From Heliocidaris tuberculata (taxonomy: Eukaryota > Echinodermata > Echinoidea > Camarodonta > Echinometridae), in the NCBI GenBank assembly GCA_025618425.1, contig CM046832.1:62943108-63007107 (forward strand): a stretch of DNA of 64,000 bases, given 5' to 3'. Below are positions 35,420 through 46,712 of this stretch, piece after piece (within the stretch, counting starts at the first letter, position 1; each line of letters starts with the position of its first letter). The position numbers were made by a program, and so were the translations under genes. The notes beneath the pieces are model-generated. The model searched no databases and had not been told where the DNA came from. It was given only the letters and a program-made list of their open reading frames with translations.

Positions 35420-36671
35420 GTAAGTAATTCACTGATCATAATTATTTTCCTTTTTTGCGGGGGTTAAAGATTTCGAATATCAATTTTATCATTCATCAGA
35501 CATCACCACCGGGACAACTACCGCTTCATATTCGAGTCGCCGCCACCAGGCAGTGAGGCGGTCTGTTTGTAGTTGTTATGGAAAAATAAAAAAACTTAAG
35601 GCTAGTAGGTGTTATTTTCATGCGGCTATATTGTAATCAATTGGATATTGATTCCTCCATATTAAATAAATCTAGTAATAATAATGATAATAATATTCTG
35701 GATTTGTAAAGCTGTCTCTATAAATACTCTACAGATTACTCCGGTCACTGCCCGCTTTAATGTTGTAATAGTTAAAGCGGTCAAAAGCGGCGTCGCTATA
35801 GAAGCAAATTCATCCAGAATTTTAAAACCTTTGTCAGCAAATTGAACGGAAAAAAACAACAACCACAAAACAATGAACAAAGTGATTACCTTTTATGCGT
35901 AACAATTTTCCTTAACTTCTTGACCAAATGTTCTTCCCTTACTATAAGCCCGCCCCCCCCCCTTAATTTTTACATGTCGGCAAATTTCTACCATGGGCTT
36001 CTAATTTTGCTTGCTTGTAAATAACTTGTCAATAAAATTGGTCCGATACCCGGCACCACGATCATGACGATGGGCACCCGTTTTTTCCGAAGGTTCGTAT
36101 TTCCGAAAATAAAAATTCGGTTCGTAATTCCGAAAATGAAATAGGGTTCATAATTCCGAAGGTTTGTAATTCCAAAATGAAATAAGGTTCGTATTAAAAT
36201 GCAGTAGAGCCCTACGTAATTTTTCGAATTACGAACCTTAATTCGGAATTATGAACCCGGCTTTTCCATTTTCGGAATTACGAACCATATTTCATTTTCG
36301 GAATTACGAACCCTATTTCATATTGGGAATTATTCAATTATGAAGCCTTTTTCATTTTCGAAATTATCAACCTTTGGAATTACAAACCTTGGGAATTACA
36401 AACCTTCGGAGGAACGAACCTTCGGAGGAACGAACCTTCGGAAATAAGAACCTTCGGAAAAACGACATGCAACCATCGATCTCTACCTCATGCAACCGGC
36501 ACCACCCACCCCACACCCATTCAAAATGTTCTATAGCGGCCGGCAGTGTACCCTGGAGAAATAAGCATGTAAATGGTATTGATCTTAACACAAATGGTTA
36601 TCATTACTCATAAATAGGTCTCCATCGATATTACTGGGTTTTCTTTTCTTTCCTTCCATCCATAATAAAAG
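35420..36671 (+). other. Intron 1
   Basis: Non-coding; the notable content is the inverted array of TTCGGAATTACGAACC-like units at about 36,078-36,465. Frames are short and low in codon structure otherwise. Confidence 0.65.
36078..36465. repeat. Inverted tandem array of TTCGGAATTACGAACC units (intron 1)
   Basis: The left third carries GGTTCGTAATTCCGAA-type units, separated by AATGAAAT spacers; after about 36,215 the opposite orientation TTCGGAATTACGAACC, with ATTTCATTTTC spacers, repeats six or more times, ending in ACGAACCTTCGGAGGA units. The array would form a long imperfect hairpin in the pre-mRNA. Confidence 0.8.
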
Positions 36672-36725
36672 TCGGAATCTTTGGGAATGACGTAGATCTC
36701 TTCAGAGGGGAGAAACAGGAACAAT
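36672..36725 (+). CDS. TSR/Ig gene exon 2: end of signal peptide and charged spacer
   Basis: A 54-nt exon between a pyrimidine tract ending in AG and donor GTAAGT. It is phase 1-1 and open in the required frame. Joined to exon 1 it gives L-G-I-F-G-N-D-V-D-L-F-R-G-E-K-Q-E-Q. This completes a hydrophobic segment with a plausible cleavage after G19 (MPFVVFILILTSLHLGIFG), followed by a short charged spacer before TSR1. The AG is about 9 nt beyond the pyrimidine run, a slightly weak acceptor. Skipping this exon also leaves the frame open, so it could be alternative. Confidence 0.62.
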
Positions 36726-37259
36726 GTAAGTCCAATTTTCATTTTAAATTACACTGTATGTCACAGATCTATCGGTATCTGGGGGTATATCCAGAGTCGA
36801 TTAATATCGTGGGATGGAATTCCCACCAGAAGAAAGGGGCGGAGAATATTTTTTTTAAATACAATTCGGAGACTTATGAAATATTGATGAATGTTTGTTA
36901 CACTCATGTATCAGGTCTCATACAAATATTACAATAGATAGTTGTTAATTTTGTTCGTATACATAATGTTCTTAGTGGCGTATCCCTTACAAAACTGAAG
37001 CTGGCATACATAAAAAGATATGTCCCCCTCCAAAAAAGGGAGTTCTTCCTGTATCCCCACCCCCTACACGAATTCTAGATCAAGATACTTGAGGCATTTA
37101 AAATATGATAACCCTTACTTTCCTTGTCAGAGATTTTTTCCAGATTTGCCCCCCCCCCCCCCCCATATCCACTAACTGTTCTCTCATTTAATTGTAGCAC
37201 CCTTATTTTTGTTTTATCATTCTGTTTTTTTTCCCCTCCAAATAATTGTGTTTCCCTAG
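36726..37259 (+). other. Intron 2
   Basis: Non-coding. It holds a C-run near 37,150 and short low-complexity stretches. No repeat family or regulatory motif was recognised. Confidence 0.65.
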
Positions 37260-37460
37260 ACTACTGGGGCGACTGGTCCCAGTGGTCTGAGTGTGAGCGA
37301 CACTGTTCCAGCTCTGAGGGTGTCCACAAGCGTGTACGGGTGTGCTTCCGATCAGCGAATGATCAACATCTCATCCAGTCCTTTGCCGTGTGCGATGGCA
37401 GGCTGGATGGCTACTACTCAGAAGAGAAGAAGTGCTACGATGAAAAGTGCGATGGAACAG
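37260..37460 (+). CDS. TSR/Ig gene exon 3: TSR1
   Basis: A 201-nt exon after acceptor TTTCCCTAG, ending at GTCAGT, phase 1-1. It encodes a complete thrombospondin type-1 repeat. The tryptophan ladder WGDWSQWSEC comes first, then a CSSSEG loop, the layered-arginine segment HKRVRVC, and three further cysteines with E-K-K-C near the end. Six cysteines are present. The acceptor follows a T-rich tract and the coding frame enters directly at Tyr-Trp. Confidence 0.9.
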
Positions 37461-37914
37461 GTCAGTGGAGTAGCTACGGGGGTATACTTAAATGACGTAA
37501 AGGGGGTGGGGGGGGGGCCTTCGGGTAAAAAGACATAAACAGAAAAAAATTGAAGAAGGGCGTATGGTAAAGAAGATCACGGGAGCCCCCCCCCCCCCCA
37601 CGCACACACACATCTATGACACATACACACACCTTCCTGCTAATCGGTGTTAATTCATATTTCATACAACTTGTAAAACCTCCTCCCTGGCTATGATACC
37701 GTATGATCATAGAACTCCATTCCACATCAGCCGCCCCCCCCCCCCACACCTCATCGGTGTCCTTGTTGATTTACATTTCATCCATCCAATAAAAACAGTG
37801 CCCCCTCCCCCTTCTTCGTTTACAAGTTGCATAGTTGGATACATGTATTTTTTTCCTTACCCCCCCCCCCCTCTCTCTCCTTTTCTCTTTTTACATAAAT
37901 TTCTCATTTTCATG

Positions 37915-38070
37915 AAATGTATTATTGTATGATTTTATATGTTTGTAATGTATGCTATTTGTATTATATGTATTTTGTTACAGCAGGGCTCCCTTGGAAA
38001 GCAGGCCTTGCGGCTTGAATGGGACTACCCTGCTTTTTATAAAGAAGACATTAAATAAAATAAAAATAAA
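37915..38070 (+). mobile_element. Non-LTR retroelement 3' tail with hairpin
   Basis: The segment CAGGGCTCCCTTGG ... GAATGGGACTACCCTGC forms a stem typical of retroelement 3' ends, followed by AATAAA-type tail ATTAAATAAAATAAAAATAAAT. No coding part remains. Confidence 0.5.
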
Positions 38071-38747
38071 TAGCCTATAGGACCTAGGATGGGATTTGTA
38101 GACTTCAATAATTATAGGGGAGGGGTACTTGACCGTACTTAGACCGTCTATCGCTTCATGGCTACGCCCATTTGCACTTGACCCCTTCCCCCTTTATGAC
38201 AGGAAATCACCGGTCTTGGTATCGGCTAACAAATCAACAGAATTTACGTGGGAGGAAAATGACAAAAGATTATTATCGACATAAATATACAACCACCAAC
38301 TGAAAACGATTGGGAAGTATATTATTTCTGTTTTCAAATGAACAATTTCCATTTTTCACGAATTAATTTCACTCGCGTTTTCACTTGTTTTTATCCTTTG
38401 TGTTCGCTTTTTTTGATGTATATTTTAAAATATGCCGATAGATAGACACAATGCTATTATCATCGGAAGTCACATCAACATGTGACATATTACCTTTCCA
38501 TACCGGTGATGATCACAGAGTCGATAAGGAATCAGTGACGCAATGATGTCAGCTACGATAAGACAATGAACAGGGTCGTAAATCAAATGATGACGTTCTT
38601 CCCAAAGCACACGTGTCCTATAGGCATCCCAAAGCACGTGCTGGTGTCATCGCAATTCGCAAGGGCTGTTTGGCAGAACCTATATACTGAATTTTGATGC
38701 CATGACTTTGTGCAATTGTTTTAAATTTCTGATGAAAATTTTCAGAC

Positions 38748-38910
38748 CTGGGCCCCGTTGCATAAAACTTACCATTAACGGTAACTTTGCTATCAATGGT
38801 AACTCCCATGGAAACCTTGATTTTGATTGGCTGTTGAGTGATGTTACCAGGGTAGTTACCATTGATAGCAGAGTTACCATTAATGGTAAGTTTTATGCAA
38901 AGGGGCCCAG
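38748..38910. mobile_element. Palindromic MITE, 163 bp, variant of the shared-core family
   Basis: Ends CTGGGCCCCGTTGCATAAAA and TTTTATGCAAAGGGGCCCAG. Arms contain ACCATTAACGGTAAC-type units. The centre CCTTGATTTTGATTGGCTG resembles CCTTGCATTTGATTGGCTG of the other copies. In intron 3. Confidence 0.8.
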
Positions 38911-39029
38911 ATGTGGACATCAAATTGCCAAAATCATGCCATTGAGGACTATTAGTTGCCGCACTTTGTATTAAGTTGATTGGTATAATAATTGGAAAAC
39001 TAGGATCTTCATGTATTTGCTGTCTAATA

Positions 39030-39043
39030 CTCTCTCTCTCTTC

Positions 39044-39114
<71 letters not shown>
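39030..39114. repeat. (TC)n microsatellite in intron 3
   Basis: CTCTCT with TTTCTC interruptions. Confidence 0.92.
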
Positions 39115-39468
39115 CTTGCCTTTATTTTCACTGTCCATTTTCTGTTTCCTTCCACCATACTTATCAAATGAATTGTTATAATTTCCTTTCTGACTACAAG
39201 GACGCCCATTCAAGGTTTTGCACAGACGACCATTTTTTTCTAAACATTTTGTTTCAATAACCATATATGAAAAGCTTTCTAACTGTGCTATTCGTATAGA
39301 GAAAATTTAAGTCATAAAATTAAATTCAAATCATATCCAGTTATGGTCGTAGTAAACTTGAAAATTGAATTTGTCTGCACAAGATTAAAAAAAAATATTC
39401 CAGTTGAAACTAAAGGAAACATATTTTGTTTATCTCAAGCTTGCTGCATACTCTGGTCTATTCTGTAG

Positions 39469-39675
39469 GGAACTTTGTCGGGGCCTGGTCTTCTTGGGAG
39501 CCCTGGACCTGTACCTACAAGAGCGGGATATGTGGAGATGGAACCAATACCAGGATTCGGTTCTGCACCAAGATCGGAGACAGTGTATCCCTTGACAGTC
39601 GTATGAGAGTAGCACCCGAGAACTGTCCAGAAGGAAGCAACACTGAAGAGGAAGCATGCTTTGCAAGATGTCCTG
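39469..39675 (+). CDS. TSR/Ig gene exon 4: TSR2
   Basis: A 207-nt exon, phase 1-1, acceptor TTCTGTAG and donor GTAAGT. It encodes GAWSSWEPWTC, a longer loop before ICGDG, the arginine strand NTRIRFC, and C-P-E-G with final E-A-C-F-A-R-C. It has six cysteines. The insertion between the first two cysteines (about seven residues) is longer than in standard TSRs. Confidence 0.9.
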
Positions 39676-40453
39676 GTAAGTGATTCCAACTTCGACCTAA
39701 AGATAAGTTGAGTACAACTAGACAAGCGATTGCCAAGAGCGTCAACAGGTTCTCAACAATGCAAGGGGGAGACTTTTATTTTGTGTGTTAGCAATAACAT
39801 TTAATGCACTGCCATGGTTCTGATCAAAAAAGTGTATGGGGGGGGGGGACACCTTTTGACGCCCTCGGCGATGTATTGTGAAAGAAGTTATCCAAAAGTT
39901 CTTGGGAAAGGTTTATTATTTAAAAAAAAAATAAAAATAGTGTGTGTTGTTAGGTTTTAGAATCATCATAATTATAACAAGTCGATCCAATTGTGCTAAA
40001 AATCACATGCAGTGAAAAGCATCGCACGCACACTATTTTCTAGGCATATTGCCCCCCCCCCCCCCCTTCCGAATGGCCATATGATCATAGGACCCCTCGG
40101 CCCCTCCCACATCCTTCCCTTAATCAGTGAGGGGTTCCTTTCATATGACACGACTAAATATTCTTTTTACATAGGGATTAAGACGATGAGAAAGCATCCA
40201 ATTTACTCTTCACGCTTACCAGAACTTCACCTTCTTATTTTATATAATTTATCTTCGTTCAACTTGTCCCATGACCTGTCTTCGCATTTATTTGGTTTAT
40301 GGACATTGCTTTGATATTATACATGTATTACTAATGTTAATAGTTATGACTTTATTGAAGTATAATTATGCTCAGAATATCATTCCCTCTTTTCCTAATC
40401 GAATACATTTCTCTCTTTCATCCTTTATTTTCGTTCTCATATCTATGTTCCAG

Positions 40454-40468
40454 CCAGCACAAGAGCCG
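40454..40468 (+). CDS. TSR/Ig gene exon 5: 15-nt microexon
   Basis: Fifteen bases, CCAGCACAAGAGCCG, sit between a pyrimidine-rich acceptor (TCTATGTTCCAG) and a consensus donor GTAAGTAATA. Phase is 1-1. Inclusion turns the linker after TSR2 into A-S-T-R-A before D-K-Y-G-G-W of TSR3; skipping it keeps the frame. It sits at the upstream end of the 10.1-kb intron, so only the splice signals and phase support it. It may be constitutive, regulated or a chance match. Confidence 0.5.
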
Positions 40469-40699
40469 GTAAGTAATATATGCTTTTTCTATCAATCCAT
40501 TTATTTTATCTCTGATTTTATTCATGCATATGTGGTTATTTTACCCGGGCAGTTTCACCGCATCTTATGTAAACCATCAGTCCCCGTTCCAATTCCCTCG
40601 GGTAGAGTCGTAGAATAAATAATTTGATCATTTCACATAGACGGATACCATTTGTGTTACATGTGACTTTCTTCAATCTTGTTAGTATTCATGTACTGC

Positions 40700-40890
40700 G
40701 CTTATTTCGGCAATCAATTTTTCACGATTTGTGGACAATGAATAGATTGCAAAATATCTTCTTTTTTTTTATTCAAAAGGAAAATAGTGTTCTGTTGTAA
40801 CATGTTCTGTTTGTTCAATTTTGTTATACGTTTATGAACAGAACATTGATGTAAATCAACGATGTTAAATAAAAATTCAATTCAATTCAT
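40700..40890 (+). mobile_element. Possible LINE 3' UTR and tail
   Basis: Ends with AAATTCAATTCAATTCAT, a TTCAA-type tail like the 9.76-kb LINE, preceded by an AATAAA-like ATGTTAAATAAAAA. There is no recognisable protein fragment upstream. Confidence 0.3.
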
Positions 40891-41129
40891 GTTCTGGGAT
40901 TTGTTCTTACTTGTAATTGCCTTCACTTTGAGAGCTCACTTTTGTGTTCATCTTGTTCTATTTTGCAGTGACTTTACTGCACTGAGTTCTATACTATTTT
41001 GCTATACAATCCCTTACCCAGTATCGCAAAATGTCAGCATTCAACGCGATAATATTGTTTATATTTGCCCAGTCGTTTACTAAAACAAAAGTTAATTCTG
41101 CGTATAGTTTTGGTAGGCCCCCATCCCCT

Positions 41130-41541
41130 TACCGTCCACTATACAATCTGTCTGCGATCCGCTTTTGGAAGAAAATGTAATAGCATTTGATATGAACATT
41201 TAAACACTTAAAATATTTTTTACTGAGATTCTAAATAGTCATATAGATGGTAAAATCGATAATACGGCCTGTTTCGAGCTTTCTAGTTTTATAGGGAAGG
41301 CCAAATCGGCTCCGAGTCATAGTGAAGTCAGAGCAGTCCTACGATTGTCTATGATTTTAAACTGATTTGGCCCTTATTCCTGGTATAAGGCTGACAGCGC
41401 ACCAAAATCCTACGTTTAGTATTCATATCATTGTTCAGAACCTGAATCAGGTAAATTTTATTTGTTGAAATGCCCATATTTAATGCTATTGCGATTTATT
41501 TCCAAAATCAGATCGCAGTCGATCGTATAGTGTGCGGTGGC
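41130..41541. mobile_element. TIR element, about 410 bp, copy 1
   Basis: Left end CCGTCCACTATACAATCTGT continues CTGCGATCCG and AGCATTTGATATGAAC; right end carries the inverse TATAGTGTGCGGTGG with CAGATCGCAGTC and AATGCTATT. A second copy in opposite orientation is at 52,456-52,726. In intron 5. Confidence 0.75.
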
Positions 41542-42152
41542 TTTAAAATAGATAATTAACAGGATTAAGCTTCTGGACTATATTAAACAAATGAGAAATA
41601 TTCCCACGTGCAACCGGCATGTATAAAATCGACGGACAACTGGATATTCTCGGATTATATACGAACATCTGTGATATTGCAATGTGCTTAGGCGCAGACA
41701 AAGATGATCGAAAGCTTCGAGTTCAGGTTCCTTTGAGATAATAATTGACAATAAATTACATCGGAAATCATGAACGAAGCAGCAAAACTTCTTATTTTGA
41801 TATACAAGTGGGACGAAAATATTAATATTCAACAAGTGTCGTTGCAATTTCGGAAGCAGAGCTAACTAAAAACCTATATCTTTGACAAAACACATTCAGT
41901 GAAAGTAACCTTTCCTTATAGCACAAGCTCACCAAAGAACGTGACATACCCAGTAGATCTTTTACCGTCAACCTAGAACTGTAATCATGGACGTGCCCCG
42001 CCATAACATGAGCTATTGACTTGATTGGCCTGTTCGGGTCGATATATGTCACTTGACAAAATGGAGGCTAGAGTGCCGTATGTTGACTCTCTTAAAGGAA
42101 ATATACTTGCTTCAATGTCAATCGTTTTGAGGTTACTGAGAGTTTATTCAAA

Positions 42153-42346
42153 CAGGGGTGGATCCAGGATTTTGTAAAAGGGGGGCACAAATTTCTGACA
42201 AGCAAAAAAAAAAAAAGGTCATCTGATTTTTTTTTATCCATTAAATGTTATCAGTTCTAAAAAAGGGGACAGAATGTACACTTTTCTTTCAAAGGGGGGG
42301 GGGGGGGAGGCACGGGCCGGAAGTGCCCCGCCCTAAATCCGCCACT
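42153..42346. mobile_element. hAT-like MITE, about 194 bp
   Basis: Ends CAGGGGTGGATCCAGG and CCTAAATCCGCCACTG are imperfect inverted repeats. Flanks share ATTCAA, an imperfect 8-bp duplication. In intron 5. Confidence 0.6.
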
Positions 42347-42401
42347 GATTCAAGCATCCTATACATGAATTATTTAAGCCTTACAGCGTTACGAGGCATG
42401 C

Positions 42402-42402
42402 A

Positions 42403-42445
<43 letters not shown>

Positions 42446-42460
42446 CGCACGCACACAAGA
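42402..42460. repeat. (CA)n microsatellite in intron 5
   Basis: ACACAC run with CGCAC interruptions near its end. Confidence 0.92.
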
Positions 42461-43933
42461 GATTTTGAGAAACAAGGGTTCAACAAAATGGTTCATTTTA
42501 CATTGTTCATTTTGATACAAACAGCTTATGATGAGGCTAAAATTTTCCATTTCACGATTTCGTTTTGAATCTCTTGAAGAAAGACAAATTTTTCTTAGTC
42601 CAAATCATTAGGTACTACATCAATTTTTTGTTGTTAAACCACCTGTATGGCCCTATACCCATGATTTTCTGTTGTTTTAAAATTTTTGTATTACTTCCAT
42701 TTTCAAAATAACATCTTCTCAAATCAAGACATAAACAAGTATGCTTACGTACAAGGATCATAATTATATGGAAATTAATATAATCATTACAAGTCATTCT
42801 TTTGTACAATGAAAAGAAATATTAACAATAAAACAAACAAAATTTTACAAGCACGATCATATGCATAATATCATTGATTGGAAGTTTATATTTCAGATTT
42901 TTAAAAGAGGGAAAGGAGGAAGGAAAAAAAGGAAGAAAAACTAAAAAGAAAGAAAAGAAAGAAGAAGAATAACAAGAACAAAATACAAGGGATGAATTAA
43001 TTACGAATCTGAATTCAAACAGTTTGTAGCTCTATAGGTATATTATAGGATGCACGATTCTTATATGAGGCATAATTGATTTTTAAAAATGCAGTAATTT
43101 CCTGAATGCGTATAAAGGTTGTTAATGAAAAGGAGTATTGCCCCCTCATGGGATTGGTTTTGTTTGCAAAAAAATATCACATTACTTAGTGACCCTTTTC
43201 ATTGTTAGTTTCTTGATCCTTGCATGCACTTAGAGCTGTGAAAAAGACCCAGATGATCTGATTTCATCTATTGTTCTGTCTAAGTTTCTAGAGATCCAAA
43301 ATAGGGCCTTCACAAGAGGGGAGGGGCACCACCTTCTCAAAATTTATGTCAGGGAATCAATAAATTCCGTTGGCGGATTAAAAATCTGAGGACCCAATTT
43401 TGGGCATTAATGCTAAATTTGCAATATTCAAGAGACAAGGAATGAAAAAGAAAGAAAAGTTCGTACGATAAGCTTAATGGTCGAAAAACTTTGTCCAACG
43501 GCAACCCCTCCCCCCCCCCCGCCCTCCCAAGAGGCCATGAATCCAATACGTAGAGGAAAGAGAAGACTTTCTGGGAAAAACACATAGAATATTGAACCCT
43601 TCCACTTGAAATACCCATGCAATGGCAACGTGATTTTCATGTCACGTTGTGTGTAAAAAAAAATAAAATTGAACGACATGATTTTGACTTTTAAATGATG
43701 ACCTTCCATGCTGTAAGGGTTTCTCAAGAAGATTAGACATCATAGTTCCTTTTCCTATTGTGTCCGTTTCTGTATATATAGCAACATTGCCACCTCAGAA
43801 TCTTATAAAGCAGAACGGGAGACATAAGAGAGAGACACACACACACACACGCGCGCGCACACACACACAGAGGGAAAAGCAAAAACAGAGACAGAGAGAT
43901 AGAGAGGAGCTAGGAAGAGAGAATGGGTTACAG

Positions 43934-44141
43934 CAGAGCTATCCATACAGAGAGTCCTGACACTGGAGGTCGCTTCTGATTGGTCAGTCATTTCATGGAG
44001 CTTCAAAAAGTTCCCTCTCATAGAGAATGTACGTGAAAGGGAACTATTGGAAGCTCCATGATCCGCCATGTTTTAAACAAAGACCGCGTACGCGCATGCT
44101 TATTTTGCGCGTGTCACAACTCTCTCTATCAACGCGCTCTG
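43934..44141. mobile_element. hAT-like MITE, 208 bp, with exact 8-bp target duplication
   Basis: GGTTACAG at 43,926-43,933 and 44,142-44,149 exactly flanks an element beginning CAGAGC and ending GCTCTG. The interior is the same as the 2.73-kb copy. It lies in intron 5. Confidence 0.88.
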
Positions 44142-45828
44142 GGTTACAGGTATCAGCAGTTCTTAATCGTAGTATCATGGGTTGATAATGAAACCTTTAA
44201 TCTAATGAAGATATGAAACTTATGTGTCAGGACGTGGACAATTTATTGAAGATACATGTACTCTTAAAACCTCTGAACAGAACATAAACATAACAGACAA
44301 ATAGAATGCATTCTGTGTCCTGTAATTCAACGTAATTTTTAAAAATAATTCTTAAACATTGTTTTGTATCGTCTTTTCATGTAGAGGTTAAATAATTTTG
44401 TCCTCTGTGTCCATTTCAGGCGTACGGGCACAATTTAGAGGGGAGGGGGCGCACCTCTCTTGCCCGAATATGAATTTTTCATTTTCTAATGAATTACTGT
44501 GAAAATTTGTCATCCAATACACAAGATAAGATATAAAAAAAGCAAGTAAATTACCTCACAACCCGCATGAGAGCGGTTTCCCGAATTATGAGGCGTCGGG
44601 TTCGTGATTACTGCTCATTTGAAAATCCTCCGGGGGGCCGAAGCCCTCGAGGCAAGTTAATTTCCGTATAAGAATTTAAAACTTTTGAAACCAGTGCCAG
44701 CTGTTTGCTTTAAAACAAAAATACATTTTAAAAATAAAAATTAAAGAAAAGATAAAGAAAGAAAGAAATGGCTCTTTATTCAAAAATTTAAGCGGAATAA
44801 TAATTGAAATGATTAGCGACAGAGCATCGAATAAGTCTTATAGAATTTCGTCTTACCGGATGTGTATTAGGTAATCTTAATGTCACACGACAAAATTGTT
44901 TAGCAGCAATCCTGTTAGCATTCAAACGACTGCAACGAGAGAAATCATTTATTATACATTTTGCAGCTTACAATTTTTTCTCCAGGTCAATTTCTTAAAA
45001 AAAAAAAAAAAAAAAAAAAAGCTCGAACAAATGATGTTGATGAAATGTATTAAAAATCCGTTATTTAAGAGTTAAAACTATAATTATGACTTGCCCTGCG
45101 GCTCTCTAAAAATGACCATGGCGGTGCACCTGCAAAAGATTTATTTACCAATCCTGCCTTGGGCTAAATCTTCAACTAGTGGTTTGTTTTACATGTTTTA
45201 GATACTTGTATTGTTGTTATGCTTAATTTTTTTCCATGAAGTGATATATCATTCTAAAAAAGTTTTCTTACGCTTTGTTCTAGATGTCATTACTTTTTCT
45301 GTGGTTCTGATTGTGATTTGAATCACGTTCGCATATTTCGCTGATAATTATATTAAAATATCACGTTTTTCATCACGCCGAGGGAGATATATGAACAGCA
45401 AACACGACTGAAGTTACCCCGTTGACTACTGAATTATCTTATTCCCATATGCTTATTACAGGGACCATGCAGCTCCGTAGGCATGTGGGTTAATTCATTT
45501 GAAGGACACAATACAAAATGGTGAACAATATTTGAAAGGAGCACTAAGGGCAAAATATCGTAAACCATATCTTGTCTTGTGTCCTTTTGTTACGAGAAGT
45601 ATGATCTCCATCGTGGAACTAAAAGTCTTCTATTAATTCAATTAATCTTCCTAAGAATACCGGAATTATATTGTGAGAGAACAAAGTTCAAGATATCTCT
45701 GTTAGAATGACAAATCACTTAATAATAGAAACCTCGGCCATGTGTTATAGAAAAGCTGCGCATCAGCGAAAAAAAAAATCGAACATGACCAAATCAAGCT
45801 TAATTAAATGCATATAGATAAATCAGGA

Positions 45829-45995
45829 ATTGGTGTAGCGGTAACGTCTGCTGGGAGCTCTCTGTTTTCGCGTACAAACTGACTTTGATCAGACCCAGGT
45901 TCGAATCTCAGTCACGTCTTTTGGATGGTGACCTGAAACGTCCCAGACGTAAATAATCATATTTGATTGATACACGTTGCCGAACACTCAATAGC
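45829..45995 (+). mobile_element. tRNA-derived SINE of a second family
   Basis: A box TTGGTGTAGCGGTAACGTC and B box CAGGTTCGAATCTCAGTCAC are spaced as in a tRNA head with an expanded middle. A non-tRNA body (TTTTGGATGGTGACCTGAAA) follows and the element fades in an AT-rich, CACACA-bearing tail. It lies in intron 5. Confidence 0.7.
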
Positions 45996-46468
45996 ACACA
46001 CACATAAATTAACATGAGAACACAATGCAAGCTATTTTTAAACATGTTAAATGATGGATCATTTCACCAACGTAAATAGACTCGTGTTACAAAAACGCCA
46101 TGTGACATACTTCAGAAACAGTATATGCGTTTTGTGCAAACAGAATTTAAATCAGGATAAACAATCAAGTGGGAAATGGTCTTTGACGATTTGGTAATAT
46201 ATACAAATGAGATTCGAGCTTTAATAATAAATCCATTATCGCTTGATTTAATTCAAGATATTTTCGAGCTTAAATTCCCTAGAAACTAATTCATATTGCA
46301 CAGCATAAGTGACAACCTTCCCATTGCTATGCAATGGAATAGCAAAATGAAAGTAATAAAAACATGTATTAAAAATACATCATGAATTACAGGAAACAGA
46401 ATGCATAATCTGGTTTTTTTTGTTGTTCTATTGGAAAGTTACAGTTTATAGTATTTAATTTATTTTTT

Positions 46469-46712
46469 ATGAGTTTGATCGTGTATCTTATAGTTCCAGC
46501 TCATTGATTTTTAAATATAGGAATCATTTTGAAGATCATACATGACTTTGTACTTGTTATAACCCTCTTTAAAGAAATTATGGAGTATCTACAGGATATA
46601 TTCTTTATGAGTTTGATCATGTAGCTTATAGTTCCAGCTCATTGATTTGTAGAAATATAGGAATCATTTTGAAGATCATACATGTACTTGTTATAACCCT
46701 CTTTAAAGAGAT
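46469..46712 (+). repeat. Recent tandem duplication, period 138 bp
   Basis: ATGAGTTTGATCxTGTA and TTATAGTTCCAGCTCATTGA, then AGGAATCATTTTGAAGATC and GTTATAACCCTCTTTAAAGA recur in order with few changes. Second copy is incomplete. In intron 5. Confidence 0.85.

Larger units (their letters stand above)
37461..39468 (+). other. Intron 3
   Basis: Begins with C- and G-run-rich sequence (37,500-37,880), then a non-LTR retroelement 3' tail (about 37,915-38,070), a MITE (38,748-38,910) and a (TC)n tract (39,030-39,114). No coding signal. Confidence 0.7.
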
